In this document: one piece after another, positions 1-9,099 of the stretch | Layout: each line of letters begins with the position of its first letter | How positions within the stretch are numbered: position 1 is the stretch's first letter | DNA from: Allorhodopirellula heiligendammensis | GTDB lineage: Bacteria; Planctomycetota; Planctomycetia; Pirellulales; Pirellulaceae | Assembly: GCF_007860105.1 (NCBI RefSeq) | Contig: NZ_SJPU01000003.1 | Location: forward strand, 744,001-808,000 | DNA: 64,000 nt | Reading direction: 5' to 3' | Position numbers and translations under genes: made by a program | The notes under the pieces: model-generated | The model's database searches: none | Seen by the model: the letters and a program-made list of their open reading frames with translations, nothing else | What the model was told of the DNA's origin: nothing

Positions 1-151
1 GACTCGTTACCGGGTCGATTGATCGAGCGAGCTCCCCGGACATTGCCGGATCCCCATCCATATCAGGCCCGTCTGGCATCAGGGAATCGTCGGGCATTAC
101 GGGAGGTTCATCCAAGAGAGCGGTCGACGATTCGCGGCAATCGGTCGCCAT
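1..151 (-). CDS. N-terminal fragment of an unidentified protein, cut by the window edge
   Basis: An ATG at 151 opens a minus-strand frame that runs without a stop off the start of the window (50 codons visible). The visible part is rich in Asp, Pro and Met (for example MPDGPDMDGDPAM) and has no hydrophobic stretch, so it looks like a disordered N-terminal extension. It lies 106 bp downstream of heme A synthase in the same orientation. In many bacteria that position holds protoheme IX farnesyltransferase (ctaB), which makes heme O, the substrate of heme A synthase. That identity is inferred from context only; nothing in the visible residues proves it. Confidence 0.4.
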   Translation of the reverse strand, partial: MATDCRESSTALLDEPPVMPDDSLMPDGPDMDGDPAMSGELARSIDPVTS

Positions 152-257
152 GAGCGGCCCCGTCAAGAGAAAAGTTCAATGGAGAAAAAACGTCAGCTCG
201 CTGCCAGCTGACAGGGTCGGTAGCATGCTCGAATCAAACGCCAGACGAGCGGATTGG

Positions 258-1358
258 TCAATGCGGCAATTGCGTCAATACCCAGCGGCGACGTCGCAGT
301 CGCACCGCCAGTAGAGTCGAAACAGCCAAAATCAGCGACCCCGTCGCTACATGACCCGTCACAATCCACGCATCGAGTAAATTCTTTGATGCCAAGCGGT
401 ACGATGCACTGCCCGGTAACGATTCCAAAATAGAGGGGTAGCCGTAATTCACGATCCACGTCCCCATACCGAGCAACAATTGCACGGCCACCAAGCATAC
501 CAAGGCTGCCGCCGGACGCGAAAGCGTCAAATCGCCGCACCCCCGCATCACACTCCACGCAACCCACGTCAGCAGCCAGAGGAAAATTCCTGTGGCGACG
601 TGGGTCATCGCCGTATGGGCAAACATGCTCGGGCTCGACGTCGGTAATGCGTGCCGTAATTGTGCCCCCAGGAGAATCTGCAAGTAGGCCACCCCGAACA
701 GTAGGGTCGGCCACAGCATCCAAGGCGAACGGAGAGCATCGGCGGGTAGGCCTGTCGATGGATTTGCCGTTATCTGCCCCTGTTGGGTGTGGTTTGCGGC
801 GGCCAGCACCCTGTCCCGTTGCCAGCGCCGGCCCGTGACGCATGCGGCCACAACGCATAACGCAAAAAACAGCGGTCCCGTACAGCCATGCACCATCGCC
901 AGCACGCGGGCGCTCATCGTGACTCGCATCCCGCCGAGGACGCCCTGGCCGATCACAGCCAGCAACACACCCGCGGCCAGCACCGTGACCCAGCGGCGCT
1001 GATCGCCACGCCATGCCGCTATCAGGAAACCGATGGCCACGAACCCGACGATCGCTCCGAGCAAGCGATGACCATGCTCGATGAACAGATCGAATGGCCC
1101 CAACAACCAAGTCGAAAGCGGGTACAGAAACAGGTTGTAACCGTACGTTCCCGGCCAATCTGGAACGGACATACCCGCGTCGTAGGTGGTCACTAAGCCG
1201 CCTACCCAGATCAACGGCCACACGAGGACGACCAGCGTGCATGCTAATCGCCGTGGCCAGGGTGAAACGGGCGCGGGTGAAGCAGTCGATGCGGTGCTCG
1301 CCCCATCATCAGCAGGCGTGCTATAGGCGTTGGTGGAGTCGGAAGTTGTAGCGGTCAC
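258..1358 (-). CDS. ctaA: Heme A synthase (COX15/CtaA family)
   Basis: This integral membrane enzyme oxidises the C8 methyl of heme O to give heme A for aa3-type cytochrome oxidases. The 366-residue product has about 30 soluble N-terminal residues followed by multiple membrane helices. Family motifs are visible: a first helix ending GGLVTTYDAGMSVPDWP, followed by EHGHRLLGA with the paired histidines expected of a heme ligand region, and a later MVHGCTGP histidine helix. The start is a GTG at 1358 whose bases overlap the TGA of the small upstream gene as GTGA, which supports translational coupling. It belongs to the minus-strand respiratory group with the diheme cytochrome c. A similar-sized frame at 193-1242 on the same strand is an out-of-phase shadow. 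Confidence 0.88.
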   Translation of the reverse strand: MTATTSDSTNAYSTPADDGASTASTASPAPVSPWPRRLACTLVVLVWPLIWVGGLVTTYDAGMSVPDWPGTYGYNLFLYPLSTWLLGPFDLFIEHGHRLLGAIVGFVAIGFLIAAWRGDQRRWVTVLAAGVLLAVIGQGVLGGMRVTMSARVLAMVHGCTGPLFFALCVVAACVTGRRWQRDRVLAAANHTQQGQITANPSTGLPADALRSPWMLWPTLLFGVAYLQILLGAQLRHALPTSSPSMFAHTAMTHVATGIFLWLLTWVAWSVMRGCGDLTLSRPAAALVCLVAVQLLLGMGTWIVNYGYPSILESLPGSASYRLASKNLLDAWIVTGHVATGSLILAVSTLLAVRLRRRRWVLTQLPH

Positions 1359-1531
1359 TTGGTGCGGCCTCCTCGATCGGCGATCCGTTCACCGCTCATA
1401 CCACCGATCACAGCCCCCCCGGCGCCGAAAATGGCTGCGGGCACCATGCCGCCCCATCCCAACATCCACATCAGGGCCAGCCCTAAGACCAGGCCGATGA
1501 TCGCACCGACGCTTCGAAATGTATCGCGCAT
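1355..1531 (-). CDS. Small glycine-rich membrane protein coupled to ctaA
   Basis: A 58-residue reading frame runs from ATG at 1531 to TGA at 1355. It contains one long hydrophobic, glycine-rich segment (about residues 8-45, including GLVLGLALMWMLGWGG and FGAGGAVIGGM) and a basic tail ending RGGRTK. The stop overlaps the GTG start of ctaA by four bases (GTGA), the classic arrangement for translational coupling. The glycine spacing resembles glycine-zipper membrane peptides. Function is unknown. Its place between a cytochrome c and heme A synthase suggests a role in oxidase assembly, which is inference. It is short enough to be missed by length cut-offs. Confidence 0.6.
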   Translation of the reverse strand: MRDTFRSVGAIIGLVLGLALMWMLGWGGMVPAAIFGAGGAVIGGMSGERIADRGGRTK

Positions 1532-1620
1532 TACAAGGGTTCAAAAAAAGGGTTCAGGAGATGGGGCTGAGGGTGCAGCGTTGGGCCAAAATATTCGTGG
1601 ACGCTGCGACCTCCTCGACC

Positions 1621-2913
1621 CTATTGTTGTTTCGTCGCTAAGTCTTCCAGGAAATTCACCAAGTCCCACGCATCATTGGGCGTGATCCCTGTCGCTTCGT
1701 GAGCGTCATCATGAATTTCGATTCCCGGCATGGGCGTTCCAGCGATGCCGAAGTGGATGCGACGATAGAGCGTTTCCGGGTCGCTGCCGCCTCGAAATAG
1801 CCCGTCTGCTAACACACGAGGTTCGATCTTTCTCGGCGGCAATGCCCCTGCTTTGCGGAACGGCTTGACGGCCTCCGAGTCATCGGGGGTGATCCCAATC
1901 CGTGTCGTGTATTCTTTGGTCCAGTCGTCGTAATCGAGCGATGGCAACCCGCCTATCCCGTCTTTGCCATGGCAGCCGGCGCATCCAGCGATGGGACCAT
2001 TGAAGAGCTCGCGACCACGGGCGACCGACGCTGCCAGCGATTTGCCCTCGAGCGACGGTCGTGGCGGGACGGGTGAGGATTGAGCGCTGACCCAACGCAC
2101 CACCACATCGTTAATCACGGCGGCAATTGCCTGTTCGCCTTCGCTCAGTTGGTCGATATCGATCGATTCTGCGGCGTCGATGCCCGCATACGAATCCCGC
2201 ACTTGAATTCGGAGCTCCTCCGCCGGTGGTCCCTCGTCGTATTCGAGCATGTCGACGGCAAAAGCCAGCAGATCCCGCTCGACTTCACCGCGTACCGCCA
2301 GGTAGATGATGTAGTCTACCAGTGCTTCTCGATCAGACGATGACAGGGGGCGGAAGCTGGGCATGGGCGTGCCAGGAATACCGGTCACAAGCAAACGTTC
2401 CAGGTCAGCGCGAGTGGGTTTCTCCGACCTTGCCGTCGATTTCCATTTAAATGTTCCAGCTCGGAAATCCCGTGGGTAGGGAACTTGGAACTGGGAGGCC
2501 GCTCCCGTGCCACTGCCAGAAATGCCGTGACAGATCACGCAATGTTCTTGATACAGGCCCGTGTGCGAATTTTCCTGGTCGCTCGTCACGCCGCCCGCCG
2601 CGACGGCCAAGCGGTCGAGCGACACCAGGTCTCGCTCGGCAGTCTGCGTCATCCAAGGTCGAGGCCATCGCGGCGACTGGGGCGTCCCAAACAATTTATC
2701 CACCACTGCGGCGACGTCTTCCAAAGCCGCGTCAGTCGGCACATCGCGAGAAATCTCCAGCGACATCGCCCGCACCCGGTCGTGGTCAAATTCAGGGGCC
2801 GATTCTCGACAGCCCACCACCAGTCCAGCAACGCCCGCCGCTACCAGCATTGCGGCCACCCTCAACGAGGGGGTAGGTCGGGATTGACGCCAAAAAAAGG
2901 GGATACGAGCCAT
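1621..2913 (-). CDS. Diheme c-type cytochrome, lipoprotein
   Basis: The 430-residue product starts at ATG 2913 (MARIPFFW) with a lipoprotein signal whose lipobox is LVVGC at about residue 34, so it should be anchored on the periplasmic side of the membrane. Two heme c attachment sites are visible: CVICH in an N-terminal cytochrome domain and CAGCH in a C-terminal one. Each is followed by a candidate Met ligand in a similar sequence ([10 protein letters not shown] and [10 protein letters not shown]), so the protein looks like an internal duplication of a cytochrome c fold. It probably carries electrons to or from a terminal oxidase, in line with ctaA downstream. The open frame continues upstream to 3405, but that extension is antisense to carB and has no coding character. 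Confidence 0.85.
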   Translation of the reverse strand: MARIPFFWRQSRPTPSLRVAAMLVAAGVAGLVVGCRESAPEFDHDRVRAMSLEISRDVPTDAALEDVAAVVDKLFGTPQSPRWPRPWMTQTAERDLVSLDRLAVAAGGVTSDQENSHTGLYQEHCVICHGISGSGTGAASQFQVPYPRDFRAGTFKWKSTARSEKPTRADLERLLVTGIPGTPMPSFRPLSSSDREALVDYIIYLAVRGEVERDLLAFAVDMLEYDEGPPAEELRIQVRDSYAGIDAAESIDIDQLSEGEQAIAAVINDVVVRWVSAQSSPVPPRPSLEGKSLAASVARGRELFNGPIAGCAGCHGKDGIGGLPSLDYDDWTKEYTTRIGITPDDSEAVKPFRKAGALPPRKIEPRVLADGLFRGGSDPETLYRRIHFGIAGTPMPGIEIHDDAHEATGITPNDAWDLVNFLEDLATKQQ

Positions 2914-3126
2914 CAAAAAAAGAAATATTTCAGAGTCGAGGGCAGCAGCGAGGTGAAACGACGCCCCATTGTCGCCAAGCAACCCACGCTGAACACCACC
3001 CAAATCGAGGAAATCAGGCTTCCGCGACAAAACGCGGCAGGCACCGTCCTCTACGCCCAGGGCAAAACGTGCTATCCTCCGCAAGATTTGGTCAACTCCT
3101 CGACTCGCTTTCTGGAATCCACGACT

Positions 3127-6100
3127 GTGCCGCGCCGCGACGACCTCAAAAAAATTCTTCTTATCGGCAGTGGGCCGATTGTGATCGGCCAAGCCTGCGA
3201 ATTTGACTACTCGGGCACGCAGGCCTGCAAGGCACTCCGTGAGGAGGGCTACGAAGTCGTTTTGGTCAATAGCAATCCGGCGACGATCATGACTGACCCC
3301 GCGACTGCCGATGCGACCTACATCGAGCCGCTGACGTGGCAGATGGTCGAAAAAGTCATCGCGAAGGAACGCCCCGATGCGTTGCTGCCGACACTCGGTG
3401 GGCAAACGGCGCTGAACATCGCGATGGACCTCGATGCCAATGGGGTCCTTGAAAAATACGGCGTTGAAATGATCGCCGCCAACGCCAAGGTGATCGCGAA
3501 AGCCGAGGAACGCGACCAGTTCAAAGAGGCCATGGAGAAAATTGGTCTCGATGTCTGTAAAGGTTTTACCGTCAGTACGCTCGCCGAGGCCCGCGCCGCG
3601 CTCGCCGAGGTCGGCCTGCCCGCCATCGTTCGACCCTCGTTCACGATGGGCGGTTCAGGATCGGCAATCGCCTATAACAAGGACGACTTCGACGCCCTCG
3701 TGCAGAACGGACTCGACCAATCACCGGTCACTGAAGTTCTGATCGAAGAATCGATCATCGGCTGGAAAGAATACGAGATGGAGGTCATGCGAGACTGCGA
3801 CGATAACGTCGTCGTGATCTGCAGCATCGAGAACTTTGACGCCATGGGCGTGCATACGGGCGACTCCATCACCGTCGCCCCCGCCCAGACGCTTTCGGAC
3901 AAAGAGTATCAGCGGATGCGTGATGCGTCGTTGGCGGTGATCCGAGAGATCGGCGTGGAAACTGGCGGTAGCAATATCCAATTTGCGATCGAGCCTGACA
4001 CCGGGCGGATGATCGTGATCGAGATGAATCCTCGGGTCAGTCGCAGCAGTGCCCTGGCTAGCAAGGCGACCGGTTTTCCAATTGCCAAAATTGCGGCCAA
4101 ACTGGCCATTGGGTATCGGTTGTGGGAATTGCCCAACGACATCACGCAAAAAACGAAGGCCTGCTTCGAACCCACCATCGACTACGTCGTTACGAAGATC
4201 CCGCGTTTCGCGTTTGAGAAATTCCCAGAAGCTGACGCAACGTTGACGACGCAGATGAAGAGCGTCGGCGAGACGATGGCCATCGGCCGGACCTTCCAAG
4301 AATCATTCCAGAAGGCTCTCCGCGGACTCGAGGTCGGGGCGTTTGGTTTCGGCAGTGACCCTAAAGATAAGTGGGGCACCGACGAGCAACCTGATCGCGA
4401 CGAAATCCGTGCGAAGCTCAGCACTCCCGGTAGTGAGCGGGTTTTCTACATCCGCTATGCCATGAAATCCGGCATGAGTGTTGCCGATATCCATGCTCTC
4501 ACACATATCGACGAGTGGTTCCTCGAACACTTGATGCACTTGATCGAGATCGAGAACGAAGTCACCACGCTCGGTTCGCTCGACAAGCTGGATGCCGAGC
4601 AGTTGCGGGACATGAAGCGTCGAGGCTTTTCTGACCGGCACATCGCAGCGATGACCGGAACGACGGAACTGAAGGTTCGCAGCCACCGACTCGCTCATGA
4701 CATCCGACCGGTCTTCAAGAGTGTCGATACGTGTGCGGCCGAGTTTGAAGCCTTCACTCCGTACTTCTACAGCACCTACGAGTCCGAGTCGGAGGTCCCA
4801 CCGAAGACTGATAAAAAACGCATCATGATTCTCGGTGGAGGTCCCAACCGCATCGGCCAGGGCATCGAATTTGATTACTGCTGCTGCCATGCTTCCTTCG
4901 CGCTGCAGGAACTCGGTATCGAGTCGATCATGGTCAACAGCAACCCTGAAACGGTCTCGACCGACTACGACACGTCCGACATGCTGTTTTTTGAACCGCT
5001 CACGATCGAAGACGTGCTTAACATCTGTGACGAAGTGCAACCTGATGGTGTGATCGTGCAGTTCGGGGGGCAAACGCCGCTGAATCTTGCTCGCGGTCTC
5101 CAGCAGTCGGGCATCCCGATCATTGGGACCAGCGTGGATACAATCGACACCGCCGAAGATCGCGAGTTATTTCAAAGTCTCATCAATGAACTCGGCCTGC
5201 GGCAGCCTCCGTCCGGCATTGCCCGCAACATGGAGGAGGCCCGCGTCGAAGCCAAGCGGATCGGTTATCCAGCGCTGGTTCGGCCCAGTTTCGTGCTCGG
5301 TGGGCGGGCCATGGAAATATGTTATGACCGTGCTCAATTCGAACGGTACGTTGCGGAAGCGTTCATTGTCGCCGATGGCCAACCAGTCCTCATCGATCGT
5401 TTCCTCGAAGATGCCACCGAAGTGGACGTCGATGCGATCAGTGACGGCACCGACTGTGTCATCATGGGAATTATGGAGCACATCGAAGAGGCCGGGGTTC
5501 ACTCCGGTGATTCGGCGTGTTGCATCCCCTCGTTTAGCCTGACCCAGCCGATACTCGCTGATATCCGTGACGCCACACGAAAGCTGGCCGCGAGATTGAA
5601 TGTCGTGGGGCTGATGAACATTCAGTTTGCGGTCAAGATTGAGGCTGATGGTCCGCAGGTATACATTCTCGAGGTGAATCCGCGGGCTAGCCGAACGGTG
5701 CCCTTCGTGGCCAAAGCTACTGGGATTCCTGTGGCCGGCATTGCCACTAAGGTTATGGCAGGCAAAACACTCGCCGAACTGGGCATCACGACGGAACCGA
5801 TTCCCCGACACGTATCGATCAAAGAGAGCGTGTTTCCGTTCCGGAAATTCGCCGGCGTCGATATTGTGCTCGGTCCGGAGATGCGGAGCACCGGCGAGGT
5901 CATGGGGATCAGCGAAGTATTCTCAATGGCGTTCGCCAAGAGCCAGCTTGCAGCGGGCACCGTCCTGCCGGAATCCGGCAAAATCTTTCTCTCCTTATCA
6001 GCACGGCACAAAGATGACGTCGTTGCGCTGGGCAAGTCGCTGACCGAACTCGGCTTTGAATTGCTCGCGACCGAGGGCACCGCTCAGCGACTCACCGAAG

Positions 6101-6384
6101 CGGGTATCGCGGTCACGCAGGTTAAAAAGATCGCCGAAGGTCACCCCAACCTCATCGATTATCTCAAAAACGATGATGTGCAATTGATCCTCAACACGCC
6201 CAGCGGCAAAGGTGCACGCACTGACGAGGGTAAGATTCGAGCCGCCGGTGTTCAGCATGGTGTCCCTTGCATCACCACCTTGGCAGCCGCCGAAGCGGCC
6301 GTCCGCGCCATGTGGGCCGTCCGGGAGCGGGAGATGGACGTGGAGTCCCTGCAGCATCGCTATGCCCTGAGCAACCAATCGTAG
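3127..6384 (+). CDS. carB: Carbamoyl-phosphate synthase, large subunit
   Basis: CarB uses ammonia from the small subunit, bicarbonate and two ATP to make carbamoyl phosphate for pyrimidine and arginine synthesis in the cytoplasm. The 1085-residue protein is close to the usual length (about 1070). Both ATP-grasp halves are present: the first begins [19 protein letters not shown] and the second [20 protein letters not shown], the expected internal duplication. A C-terminal MGS-like allosteric region follows (from about residue 945). I place the start at GTG 3127, because [11 protein letters not shown] aligns with the conserved beginning of the family. The open frame upstream to 2485 lacks coding character and overlaps the cytochrome gene. 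carA is not nearby. Confidence 0.96.
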   Translation: MPRRDDLKKILLIGSGPIVIGQACEFDYSGTQACKALREEGYEVVLVNSNPATIMTDPATADATYIEPLTWQMVEKVIAKERPDALLPTLGGQTALNIAMDLDANGVLEKYGVEMIAANAKVIAKAEERDQFKEAMEKIGLDVCKGFTVSTLAEARAALAEVGLPAIVRPSFTMGGSGSAIAYNKDDFDALVQNGLDQSPVTEVLIEESIIGWKEYEMEVMRDCDDNVVVICSIENFDAMGVHTGDSITVAPAQTLSDKEYQRMRDASLAVIREIGVETGGSNIQFAIEPDTGRMIVIEMNPRVSRSSALASKATGFPIAKIAAKLAIGYRLWELPNDITQKTKACFEPTIDYVVTKIPRFAFEKFPEADATLTTQMKSVGETMAIGRTFQESFQKALRGLEVGAFGFGSDPKDKWGTDEQPDRDEIRAKLSTPGSERVFYIRYAMKSGMSVADIHALTHIDEWFLEHLMHLIEIENEVTTLGSLDKLDAEQLRDMKRRGFSDRHIAAMTGTTELKVRSHRLAHDIRPVFKSVDTCAAEFEAFTPYFYSTYESESEVPPKTDKKRIMILGGGPNRIGQGIEFDYCCCHASFALQELGIESIMVNSNPETVSTDYDTSDMLFFEPLTIEDVLNICDEVQPDGVIVQFGGQTPLNLARGLQQSGIPIIGTSVDTIDTAEDRELFQSLINELGLRQPPSGIARNMEEARVEAKRIGYPALVRPSFVLGGRAMEICYDRAQFERYVAEAFIVADGQPVLIDRFLEDATEVDVDAISDGTDCVIMGIMEHIEEAGVHSGDSACCIPSFSLTQPILADIRDATRKLAARLNVVGLMNIQFAVKIEADGPQVYILEVNPRASRTVPFVAKATGIPVAGIATKVMAGKTLAELGITTEPIPRHVSIKESVFPFRKFAGVDIVLGPEMRSTGEVMGISEVFSMAFAKSQLAAGTVLPESGKIFLSLSARHKDDVVALGKSLTELGFELLATEGTAQRLTEAGIAVTQVKKIAEGHPNLIDYLKNDDVQLILNTPSGKGARTDEGKIRAAGVQHGVPCITTLAAAEAAVRAMWAVREREMDVESLQHRYALSNQS

Positions 6385-6442
6385 CCAATCGGATTGGCCT
6401 GTCTGAGTCGACATCGAGCGTGACGATGCCGTTCTTACGTCA

Positions 6443-6467
6443 CCCTCCCAAGCGATTCTTGGGAGGG
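6443..6467. repeat. Perfect extragenic hairpin (REP-like)
   Basis: Arms CCCTCCCAAG (6443-6452) and CTTGGGAGGG (6458-6467) pair perfectly around a five-base loop. It sits between the carB stop and the convergent efflux gene and could act as a bidirectional transcription barrier. No T-run follows on the plus strand, so a classical intrinsic terminator is not obvious. A RAYT transposase elsewhere in the window makes a REP origin plausible. Confidence 0.55.
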
Positions 6468-6621
6468 CGAGGAATGTGACTTTCGCGAGTTTCTCGGGGA
6501 GGACGCGGTCTCGGTTGCCCAGCGATTGACGGTCGCTCTGAGCGATCGGCACCTCCCCGACAAGACTTCAGCCTACGGCCTTCCTCAAACCTCGTGTGGA
6601 GATGCCGAAGGAAGATAGCAC

Positions 6622-8619
6622 TCACTGATAGCCAGCCAGCACGCCACCTCCGCCGAGGGCTTGGTAAGCGTCGACGGCAGCCGTCAGTTGTTGTTGTTTG
6701 GTCTCGATCAAAACCATTTTCGCTTCGTTCATATCACGCTGCGCCAACAACACGTCCAAATATTCGCCGCGGGCGTTCTGGAAGAGTGCTGTGGCACTAT
6801 CGATCGATGCGATCAACGCTTCTAGCTGTAGCTTTTTATCCTCAATACTCTTGCGATAGTTTTCTACCTTCGTCATCGAGTTGGTGACTTCGGTGAAGGC
6901 CTGCAGAATCGTCCGTTGGTATTCGTAGACGGCCTGCAGTTGCCGCGCGTTGGCTGTCTTGTATTCAGCCTGAATCGCTCGCTTGTTGACCAAGGGGGCA
7001 ACGAGACCGCCGGCGAGATTGTAAATCAATGCTTCGGGCGTCCAGAACATGTACCTCGGATTGAAGGCTTCGAAACCAACGCCCCCTGTGAGTGTCAGTG
7101 CGGGGTAGAAGTTCGCCCGGGCGACCTTGATGTCCAACCCAGCGGCTCGCAGTTCACGCTCGGCTTGACGAATATCAGATCGGTTCCTGAGGAGATCGGA
7201 GGGGACGCCCACGTTCAGCGCCTGCAGATTCAAATCAATGTATTTGACCGATGAGCGCTGGACTGGTTGAGGATAACGCCCCAGTAGAAAGTTAATACGG
7301 TTTTCAGCTTCGACTATCTGCTGTTGAATGATCAGCTTCTTGCTTTGGTTCTTGCGAACTTCCGCTTGAAAACGTTGGACAGCCAATTGGTTTCCACGCG
7401 CTTGAGCCATCATGCTCTTGGACGTCTCCAAGCTCTTTTCTTGGAGAGCAATCGTTGCATCAAGGGTTTCCATCTGGTTGTCGAGTGCCATCAGCTCGTA
7501 GTAGTTTTCGGCGACCTCCGAAACCATCCGAGTGACCACGTAGTTCCACCCATCTCGTGTGCCGAGATAGCGGAGGCACGCGGCATACTGGGCATTATGT
7601 AGCTGATTCCAGATGTCGATCTGCCAAGAAAGATTGGCGGCCATTAGGAAGTTGGGTAGTGGGTCGGGGAAATTGACGCCTGGGAGCGGTTGAAGTTGCT
7701 CCTCGGCTGCGCCAAGTGGCGTGAACAGGCTGGGCTTTTCAACGCCAGCCCCCGCCCCGAATGACAGAAACGGACGATACGCACCGCTGCGAGCTAGCAC
7801 CCGGTTATTGGCAATCTGAATGTTCTCCGCCAGAATTTTAAGCTCCTGGTTGCCTGTCATCGCCTGGGCGATCAATGCGGAGAGGTTGGGGTCCCCGAAA
7901 AAGTCGTGCCAGCCGAACAACGCTGAATTCTGAGGTATTGCAGGACCGAAGTCCATGCTCACGGAGTCAAACTCAAGCTCGGGTGTCGTGCCATCTACGT
8001 CGAGCGGCACCGTATTTGGGTAGACCGTCTCGTCGTAGGCATCTGGGTTTAATTCAGAGGCATTGTCGATGGCGACGACTGCCGCGGTAACATCACTGCC
8101 GGTCGCGCCGCCACTGCTCGCGGTGTTCAGGTTGATGATTCCATCAATGGGGCTTATCGGTTCAGCGATATCCACTGAAACCATTTCGCTTTTACGCGTG
8201 CTCAGGTAGCTGTCGTCGGGGACGTCCGGCATCGCATCTGTGCTGAGCTCCGCCGCTGTCCCATCATCTTTGATATCGAGTTCCCCGCTATTCTTTAAAA
8301 AACTAGCAAAGGTGACAGACCCATCGACGCTCGCATCGGAGGCCGACAGCGCGTCCGATTTGCTTGTCATGCTGACCGGCTGTAGAGTCTGGTCAGCAGG
8401 GTTGATCGGCACGTCTTGTATTTCACCATCGTCATCCTGCTCGCTGACCACGCCGTTGTTACCTGCCGGGTAGGCTTGTGGCAGCATCGCTTGGGGTTGC
8501 GGGCCGCGAAGGCATGGAATGTTGCAGGATGGCAAGACCACGAGAGAGCTTGACGCAATCGCAGCAGTGATTGCGATACGCTTGTGCTTCGCAAATGTAA
8601 ACTTCATGAAAGGGTTCAT
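6622..8619 (-). CDS. Outer membrane efflux lipoprotein (TolC/OprM-NodT family)
   Basis: This is the outer-membrane channel subunit of a tripartite RND efflux system. The lipobox VLPSC follows a signal peptide. The start at ATG 8619 is supported by an AGGAG seven bases upstream. From about residue 230 (FGWHDFFGDPNL) the protein carries the two outer-membrane-efflux repeats typical of OprM homologues, including LSWQIDIWNQL and the repeat signature VPSDLLRNRSDIRQAERELRAA. At 665 residues it is much longer than OprM (about 470), because a roughly 190-residue Asp/Ser/Thr-rich, low-complexity segment separates the lipobox from the channel domain. It is last in the efflux set, 480 bp after the pump gene, so it may have its own promoter. 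Confidence 0.88.
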   Translation of the reverse strand: MNPFMKFTFAKHKRIAITAAIASSSLVVLPSCNIPCLRGPQPQAMLPQAYPAGNNGVVSEQDDDGEIQDVPINPADQTLQPVSMTSKSDALSASDASVDGSVTFASFLKNSGELDIKDDGTAAELSTDAMPDVPDDSYLSTRKSEMVSVDIAEPISPIDGIINLNTASSGGATGSDVTAAVVAIDNASELNPDAYDETVYPNTVPLDVDGTTPELEFDSVSMDFGPAIPQNSALFGWHDFFGDPNLSALIAQAMTGNQELKILAENIQIANNRVLARSGAYRPFLSFGAGAGVEKPSLFTPLGAAEEQLQPLPGVNFPDPLPNFLMAANLSWQIDIWNQLHNAQYAACLRYLGTRDGWNYVVTRMVSEVAENYYELMALDNQMETLDATIALQEKSLETSKSMMAQARGNQLAVQRFQAEVRKNQSKKLIIQQQIVEAENRINFLLGRYPQPVQRSSVKYIDLNLQALNVGVPSDLLRNRSDIRQAERELRAAGLDIKVARANFYPALTLTGGVGFEAFNPRYMFWTPEALIYNLAGGLVAPLVNKRAIQAEYKTANARQLQAVYEYQRTILQAFTEVTNSMTKVENYRKSIEDKKLQLEALIASIDSATALFQNARGEYLDVLLAQRDMNEAKMVLIETKQQQLTAAVDAYQALGGGGVLAGYQ

Positions 8620-9099
8620 CCTTGTACTCCTTAGCGTCTTCGTCCAGAAACAACTGTTCCTGGTTGCCCGGCCGCAGCCCGGCGAAATTTAACTCGCAAC
8701 TCATCGGATCATCGAATGCGATGATAGGTTTCCGTACCTGAACCGATGGATCCGATCTGGTCGCTCCATGAAGTCGTACCCGCAGAGGCTGGCAGCATGA
8801 AATATGCGATCGAGACTGGTTTTTAGTATCGACAGCGGTGATGATCGGTCTTTATCAGTCGTGCTTGACATAGGGGCAATTTACGAGGAATTGACCTGTC
8901 TAAAACCTTATAACCGTCACAACTGGTGAGCCGAAAACGCAATGTTCTCGTGCTCAGAACTCATTTTACGGGGAGCTGGTAGCGGTCCGGCCTGCAAGTC
9001 CTTTCGGGTAAAATGCAGGGGTTATTCTGCGTAGCACGCGACCGATCGAGCAATCCGATGAGTCGCGTTTCTGCAAGCAGATGGTTACCGCCAGCTGAA
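8620..9099. other. 480-bp spacer between the pump and outer membrane factor genes
   Basis: No plausible coding frame is visible on either strand, and the base composition is more AT-rich than in the neighbouring genes. The length is unusual inside an efflux operon and suggests an internal promoter for the outer membrane factor. I could not find a convincing -35/-10 pair on the minus strand. Confidence 0.4.

Noticed and set aside
193-1242. 349-codon frame on the minus strand
   Set aside because: It is out of phase with ctaA on the same strand and translates to Arg/Gly/Pro-rich nonsense typical of GC-rich shadows.
2914-3405. Long in-frame extension of the diheme cytochrome gene
   Set aside because: It is antisense to the start of carB, has no coding character, and would place residues ahead of a good lipoprotein signal peptide.
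3721-5811. Long minus-strand frames opposite carB
   Set aside because: They mirror the codon structure of carB and show no motif, signal or ribosome site.
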